From Burkholderia diffusa (GTDB lineage: Bacteria; Pseudomonadota; Gammaproteobacteria; Burkholderiales; Burkholderiaceae): a DNA stretch of 64,000 nucleotides. Shown piece by piece: positions 59,879-64,000 of the stretch (position 1 is its first letter; each line of letters opens with the position of its first letter). The translations under genes and the position numbers were made by a program. Location: NCBI RefSeq assembly GCF_001718315.1, contig NZ_CP013363.1, positions 310,001 to 374,000 of the forward strand. The letters run 5' to 3'. Below the pieces are notes generated by a model. That model did no database searches. It had not been told where the DNA came from and was given only the letters and a program-made list of their open reading frames with translations.

Positions 59879-61441
59879 TCAACGGGTTTCGAGTACGGGT
59901 TCGGCAACCGGCGCGGCCGCCGGGCCGGCTTTCGCGCGGCGTTCGAACTGCATTGCGGAATCGGTGAGCCCGCTGAACTTCAGCGACGCGAGATCGAGCA
60001 CGTAGTTCTGGTGGAATTTCCACGGCTTGCGATGCCCCTGCTTCGGCAGGATGCCGGCCGCGCGCTGGATGTAGCCCGAACTCAGGTTCACCGCCGGCAC
60101 GTCGCCGAGATCGCCGGCGCCGAGCCGCGGCACGCAGGTGTCGTAGCCGTTCGCGCGCATGTGGTTGAGCAGCCGGCACACGTAGCGCGCGATCAGCTCG
60201 GCCTTCAGCGTCCACGACGCGTTCGTGTAACCGAACGACGACGCGAGATTCGGCACGTCGCTGTACATCATTCCCTTGTAAGACACGGTCTGCGGCAGAT
60301 CGACCGCGCGGCCGTCGACCGTGACGCGCGCGCCGCCGAGCATCTTCACCTTCAGCCCCGTCGCGGTGACGATCACGTCCGCGTCGAGTTGCTGACCGCT
60401 CTTCAGTTTCAGGCCGGTTGGCGTGAAGCGCTCGATCTCGTCGGTGACGATCGATGCGCGGCCCGCACGGATCGACTTGAACAGGTCGCCGTTCGGCACG
60501 AGGCACACGCGCTGGTCCCACGGCATGTAGCGCGGTGTCAGGTGCTTCGCGACGTCGAAGTCGGGGCCGAGCTGCTTGCCGGCCGCGCGGATGATGAACT
60601 GTTTCGTCCGCTCGGGCTTGCGGCGCGACACGTTATAGAGGTACATCGTCAGCAGTACGTTCTTCATGCGCACGACCCGGTGCGCGAGGCGCGACGGCAG
60701 CACGCGGCGCAACGCGTTCGCGATCTTGTCGCGCGCGGGCAGCGACACGATGTAGGTCGGCGAGCGCTGCAGCATCGTCACGTGCTTCGCATCGGCCGCC
60801 ATCGAAGGCACCAGCGTGACGGCCGTCGCGCCGCTGCCGATCACGACGACGCGCCGGTTCGCGTACGGCAGGTCCTTCGGCCAGTGCTGCGGATGAACGA
60901 TTCGGCCTTCGAACGATTCCATGCCGGCCCAGTCGGGCAGGTAGCCGCCGTCGTAGTCGTAATAGCCGCTGCACATGTAGAGGAAACGGCACGTATAGAT
61001 CAGCGTGTCGACCGCGCCGTCCCGTGTGCGCTCGATGCGCACCGTCCAGCGCGCGCGGTTCGAATCCCAGTCGGCCGCGACCACCTTCTGGCCGTAGCGG
61101 ATCGTCTTGTCGATGCCGTATGCGCGCGCGGTATCGCGGATGTAGTCGAGGATCGTCTGGCCGTCCGAAATCGCCTTGTCGCTGTGCCACGGGCGGAAGC
61201 TGTAGCCGAGCGTGAACATGTCGGAATCCGAACGGACGCCCGGATAGCGAAACAGGTCCCACGTGCCGCCGATCGCGTCGCGTGCCTCGACGATCGCGAC
61301 GCTCGCATACGGGCAGCGCTTTTTCAGGTGATAGGCGGCGCCGATGCCGGACAGGCCGGCGCCGACGATCAGCACGTCGAGGTCGCGGCCGTCGCCGCAG
61401 GCGGACGGCGCGTCGCGCCGGTCGGTCGTCGTCGAGGTCAT
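59879..61441 (-). CDS. Baeyer-Villiger-type flavin monooxygenase (EthA/MymA-like)
   Basis: A 520-residue FAD/NADPH monooxygenase. N-terminal FAD motif LIVGAGLSGIGAAYHL, the Baeyer-Villiger fingerprint FEGRIVHPQHWP (F-x-G-x3-H-x3-W-P) near residue 165 and the NADPH motif VVVIGSGATAVTLVP are all present. YGQKVVAADWDSNRARW and SSFGYTNASWTLK are typical of the MymA/EthA group. The start MTSTTTD at 61439-61441 follows GAGGA and overlaps the SDR stop by 4 bp. It likely turns a ketone or aldehyde into an ester in the same pathway as the neighbouring SDR and hydrolase. Confidence 0.93.
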   Translation of the reverse strand: MTSTTTDRRDAPSACGDGRDLDVLIVGAGLSGIGAAYHLKKRCPYASVAIVEARDAIGGTWDLFRYPGVRSDSDMFTLGYSFRPWHSDKAISDGQTILDYIRDTARAYGIDKTIRYGQKVVAADWDSNRARWTVRIERTRDGAVDTLIYTCRFLYMCSGYYDYDGGYLPDWAGMESFEGRIVHPQHWPKDLPYANRRVVVIGSGATAVTLVPSMAADAKHVTMLQRSPTYIVSLPARDKIANALRRVLPSRLAHRVVRMKNVLLTMYLYNVSRRKPERTKQFIIRAAGKQLGPDFDVAKHLTPRYMPWDQRVCLVPNGDLFKSIRAGRASIVTDEIERFTPTGLKLKSGQQLDADVIVTATGLKVKMLGGARVTVDGRAVDLPQTVSYKGMMYSDVPNLASSFGYTNASWTLKAELIARYVCRLLNHMRANGYDTCVPRLGAGDLGDVPAVNLSSGYIQRAAGILPKQGHRKPWKFHQNYVLDLASLKFSGLTDSAMQFERRAKAGPAAAPVAEPVLETR

Positions 61442-62340
61442 GCGGGATCCTCGGTCGGTGTGGTCGGGAGCGCGGCCGAGGCATGAGTGCGTTCGAGATT
61501 GCGTGCGCGGGCGCGGCGCACGTGGCGCAGCACCAGCCGCTGGTAGCCGGCGCCGAGCAGGCGGGCGAGCTTGTCGAGTCGGCGGGCATCCGCGCCCACC
61601 AGCACGCGGCGCGCGTTGCGCTCGACACCTGCGAGGATCTGCCGCGCGGCATCGTCGGCCGTTGTCGCGTTGATCAGGCGGTTCGCCTGGCGGCGATGAG
61701 TCGCTTCGTCCTGGCCCGTGAGCGCGTGGATGCTGGTGTCGACGCGGCTCGCGTCGACGATGCTGGTCGCGACGCCGCCCGGATGCACGCAGGTCGCGCT
61801 CACAGGCGCGCCGTCGAGTTCGAGCTCCATCCGCAGCGCCTCGGTGAAACCGCGCACCGCGAACTTGGTCGCGTTGTACGCGCTCTGCGTCGGCATCGCG
61901 ACGAGCCCGAACAGGCTCGACGTGTTGATCACATGCCCGTCGCCCGACGCGCGCAGATGCGGCAGGAACGCTTGCGTGCCGTGCACGACGCCCCAGAAGT
62001 TGATGCCGACGATCCATTCGAGATCGGCGATGCGCGCGGTCTCGGCGCTCGCGGCCAGCGACACGCCGGCGTTGTTGAAAATCAGATTGACCTTGCCGTG
62101 TTCGGCGCGCACGAAATCGGCCCATGCGAACACCGCATCGCGGTCGGCGACGTCCAGCCGCCGCGTGCTCGTGCGCACGCCGTGCTTCGCGCACGCGGCC
62201 GACGTGCCGGCGAGCCCGACGTCGTTGACATCGGCGAGCGCGACCTCGCAGCCGCGCCGCGCGAGCTCGACCGCAAGGCTGCGGCCCATGCCCGAACCGG
62301 CGCCCGTGATCGCGGCGACCTTGCCGGAAAACCCCTTCAT
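61438..62340 (-). CDS. SDR family oxidoreductase
   Basis: A 300-residue short-chain dehydrogenase. VAAITGAGSGMGRSLAVELA is the NAD(P)-binding motif, NNAGVS follows, INTSSLFG supplies the catalytic Ser and QSAYNATKFAVRGFTEAL the YxxxK pair. The C-terminal tail is long and basic. It is first in an operon with the monooxygenase and hydrolase, and would make the ketone substrate from an alcohol, or the reverse. The promoter region with a dyad separates it from a TetR regulator gene. Confidence 0.93.
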   Translation of the reverse strand: MKGFSGKVAAITGAGSGMGRSLAVELARRGCEVALADVNDVGLAGTSAACAKHGVRTSTRRLDVADRDAVFAWADFVRAEHGKVNLIFNNAGVSLAASAETARIADLEWIVGINFWGVVHGTQAFLPHLRASGDGHVINTSSLFGLVAMPTQSAYNATKFAVRGFTEALRMELELDGAPVSATCVHPGGVATSIVDASRVDTSIHALTGQDEATHRRQANRLINATTADDAARQILAGVERNARRVLVGADARRLDKLARLLGAGYQRLVLRHVRRARARNLERTHASAALPTTPTEDPA

Positions 62341-62388
62341 TCGTCGTTCCTCCCGTTCCGCTTGTGCTGCGTCGGCGGCGCGCCTATT

Positions 62389-62408
62389 GTGGTGTTATTC
62401 GTCACCAC
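62389..62408. promoter_or_regulatory. TetR-type operator between SDR operon and regulator
   Basis: GTGGTG (62389-62394) and CACCAC (62403-62408) form an inverted repeat with an 8-base spacer in the short, AT-rich gap between the two divergent genes. Position and symmetry fit binding by the TetR-type repressor to both promoters. Confidence 0.6.
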
Positions 62409-62428
62409 TTTAGTTTTCGGGTGTCCTG

Positions 62429-63085
62429 ATGTCAAATAGCGAAATGGAGAAAGCACTCGAAACGGAAAAACGGGGCCGGGCGTATGGCGGCGTGGCGCCC
62501 GAGGTGCGGGCCGCCGAGCGGCGCGATGCGCTGATCCGCGCGGCGACGCGCGTGTTCGGCACCGTCGGCTTCCGCAAGGCGACCGTGCGGTCGATCTGCC
62601 AGGAAGCGAAGCTCAACGACCGCTATTTCTATGCGGCATTCGACAGTACCGAGGATCTGCTGCGCTGCACCTACCTGCATCACGCGCAGCAACTGCACGA
62701 CGCGGTCGCGCGTGCGGTGGCCGAGCGCGGCGGCGATCTGCGCGAGCGCATCGACGTGGGGCTCGCCGCGTTCTTCGGCTTCCTGCGCGACCCGTGCGCG
62801 GCGCGCGTGCTGCTGCTCGAGGTGATGGGCGTAAGCGCGGATACCGACATGACGTACCAGCGGATGCTGATCGACTTCGGCAAGCTGATCATGGCGATCG
62901 GCACGGCGCGCGAGGCCGTGACGCCTGCCGAGCGCACCGAGCAGCGGCTCGTCGGGCTCGCGCTGGTCGGCGCGATGACGAACGTCGGCGCGGCGTGGCT
63001 GCTCACCGGGTATCGCGACCCGGAGGCGCAGATGGTCGCGAGTTGCAGGAAGGTGCTGCTGGGAACGTTGCAGACGACTGGATAG
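62429..63085 (+). CDS. TetR/AcrR family transcriptional regulator
   Basis: A 218-residue regulator. The helix-turn-helix reads LIRAATRVFGTVGFRKATVR with SICQEAKLNDRYFYAAFDST, with FY in place of the common YYHF. The C-terminal ligand domain (about residues 80-210) is all-helical. It starts at the ATG at 62429. It is divergent from the SDR-monooxygenase-hydrolase operon, its likely target; by analogy the ligand may be a fatty-acid-like or ketone substrate. Confidence 0.93.
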   Translation: MSNSEMEKALETEKRGRAYGGVAPEVRAAERRDALIRAATRVFGTVGFRKATVRSICQEAKLNDRYFYAAFDSTEDLLRCTYLHHAQQLHDAVARAVAERGGDLRERIDVGLAAFFGFLRDPCAARVLLLEVMGVSADTDMTYQRMLIDFGKLIMAIGTAREAVTPAERTEQRLVGLALVGAMTNVGAAWLLTGYRDPEAQMVASCRKVLLGTLQTTG

Positions 63086-63152
63086 ACGGGACGCGGGCGC
63101 CGGGCCGGCTGCCTGCGATCGCGTAGTGCCGATAATCGATAACAAGGAATTC

Positions 63153-63620
63153 ATGCAAGCACGGAACCGATGGTTGTGCCGTACGGCGTGGGCTGGGCTG
63201 GGGGCTTCTGTCCTGATGCTGACGGGCTGCGGCTGCTGGCCGTTCAGCGAGACGACGCGCTACGAAACCAGGTGGAAATCGCAGACGCTCGCGGCGATAT
63301 TCAGGAATGCGGACCAGGAAGGCGATCGATGTCGCGATGCCATCTACACGCGACACCTTCAGGATGCCATTGCGGCCTGCAAGAGCGGGGAATATGAAAA
63401 GATCCGAAACATCATCACCGGGGAGCCTTTGAAGACCAGCCTCGCCAAGGCGATTTGCGAAGAGGCACAGGACGAACTGGATCACGGCCTGCCCACCGCG
63501 ATCGACCGGCGGATCTTCAATCTGAAGCCGCTGCCGGACGAGTACGCTTCGTGCATGGCCGACAGAGGATTCAAGCGCGAAGAGGTCGAGAGGAAGGAGT
63601 GCTACGTGAAGTTCATGTGA
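63153..63620 (+). CDS. Hypothetical lipoprotein
   Basis: A 155-residue protein. A signal peptide (WAGLGASVLMLTGC) ends at a lipobox Cys (LTGC), so it is predicted to be lipid-anchored. The mature part contains several further cysteines (CRDA, AACKS, CEEA, CMADR, CYVKF), which could form disulfides. I do not recognise the family. The ATG at 63153 has AAGGAA upstream; an earlier in-frame ATG at 63126 has none. Its codon use is less GC-biased than its neighbours, possibly a sign of recent acquisition. Confidence 0.75.
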   Translation: MQARNRWLCRTAWAGLGASVLMLTGCGCWPFSETTRYETRWKSQTLAAIFRNADQEGDRCRDAIYTRHLQDAIAACKSGEYEKIRNIITGEPLKTSLAKAICEEAQDELDHGLPTAIDRRIFNLKPLPDEYASCMADRGFKREEVERKECYVKFM

Positions 63621-63807
63621 CGGACGGTGGCCGCGGAGGGGTGTTTCATGAAATTTTCAACGTGAGACAAGCCGGTCATCTATCTCAAGAGCCACGCGGC
63701 CGAATCGTCAAGGAGAGAGAAGGCTGATGGCGGCGCATTGACGATCGGGGCAGGCGAGTCGTCGGGATGCCGAAAGACCACGCGGCGCAAGCATTCCGCC
63801 ATGCGTT

Positions 63808-64000
63808 TCAGCCAGCCGCGCGCTTGGAACGCATCGAGCGTGGCCGAGCCGCCGTCTCGCCGGTCCGCGCCTTCATCGCATCGATGAACGCCCGCACCTT
63901 CGGCGACGGCAGCCGCGTCGACGGATACACCGCATGAATCCCGGCGCGCGCCGAGCGCCACGCGGGCAGCAGCCGCACGAGCCGCCCGGCCGCGACGTCG
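63808..64000 (-). CDS. LysR family transcriptional regulator (C-terminal end only)
   Basis: Only the last 63 residues are inside the window. The segment LVRLLPAWRSARAGIHAVYP then TRLPSPKVRAFIDAMKAR is the standard end of a LysR effector domain (…PxxxxLPxKVRxFIDxL). A basic tail of about 20 residues follows. Nothing can be said about its target. The stop codon is at 63808-63810. Confidence 0.82.
   Translation of the reverse strand, partial: DVAAGRLVRLLPAWRSARAGIHAVYPSTRLPSPKVRAFIDAMKARTGETAARPRSMRSKRAAG

Overview
The window is very GC-rich, has strongly GC-biased third codon positions and is densely packed with short operons. Its gene content (IclR/LysR/Rrf2/AsnC-regulated catabolic units, a DUF3348-DUF802-OmpA-DUF2894 operon, a collagen-like Gly-Thr-Ser lipoprotein, a paired Hsp70/DUF2760 locus) points to Burkholderia, most likely the Burkholderia cepacia complex. 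I see no rRNA, tRNA, CRISPR array, insertion sequence, phage or plasmid gene. The region reads as ordinary chromosome with several poorly described lineage-specific modules.

Layout. 1-2.1 kb: partial HAD hydrolase, then a thioredoxin-reductase-like flavoprotein divergent from an Rrf2 regulator across a clear operator. 2.4-7.5 kb: DUF2760 protein and two divergent Hsp70 proteins. 7.6-10.5 kb: citrulline-to-ornithine-to-proline module (CtlX, ornithine cyclodeaminase) with a divergent Lrp/AsnC regulator. 10.7-15.5 kb: OmpR-type two-component pair divergent from a solute-binding protein, which follows a small upstream ORF, and an MFS carrier. 15.6-18.4 kb: orphan antitoxin and a MASE4-like kinase/NarL regulator pair. 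18.7-22.0 kb: HEXXH protein, DedA-PAP2-LssY fusion, GNAT enzyme. 22.0-23.1 kb: a 40-residue acidic peptide, an intercistronic stem-loop and an M29-aminopeptidase-like protein, arranged like a peptide natural-product operon. 23.6-33 kb: MFS carrier, then a seven-gene overlapping ABC-importer plus HcnABC-like three-subunit dehydrogenase operon with a divergent IclR regulator. 33-47 kb: small proteins, a chemoreceptor, a Tat-exported phosphoesterase, XRE/SDR and LysR/quinone-oxidoreductase pairs, a disulfide oxidoreductase, acetyltransferases and a LysE exporter. 47.5-52.6 kb: a four-gene operon whose two central proteins look like a MotA/ZorA-type channel with a giant coiled-coil tail and a MotB/ZorB-type OmpA partner. 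52.6-58.8 kb: FMN reductase, GNAT-like protein, a 28-residue membrane peptide, an ICMT-like methyltransferase, the collagen-like lipoprotein and a carboxymuconolactone-decarboxylase-like protein. 58.9-63.1 kb: hydrolase, Baeyer-Villiger-type monooxygenase and SDR operon divergent from a TetR regulator. The window ends with a lipoprotein and the C-terminus of a LysR regulator.

Two modules stand out as possibly undescribed systems. One is the ion-channel-like DUF802/OmpA operon, which resembles Zorya ZorAB or MotAB in architecture and carries an internal 240-bp tandem repeat. The other is the small-peptide/M29-like operon at 22.0-23.1 kb. All functions are inferred from motifs and family knowledge; no database search was run.
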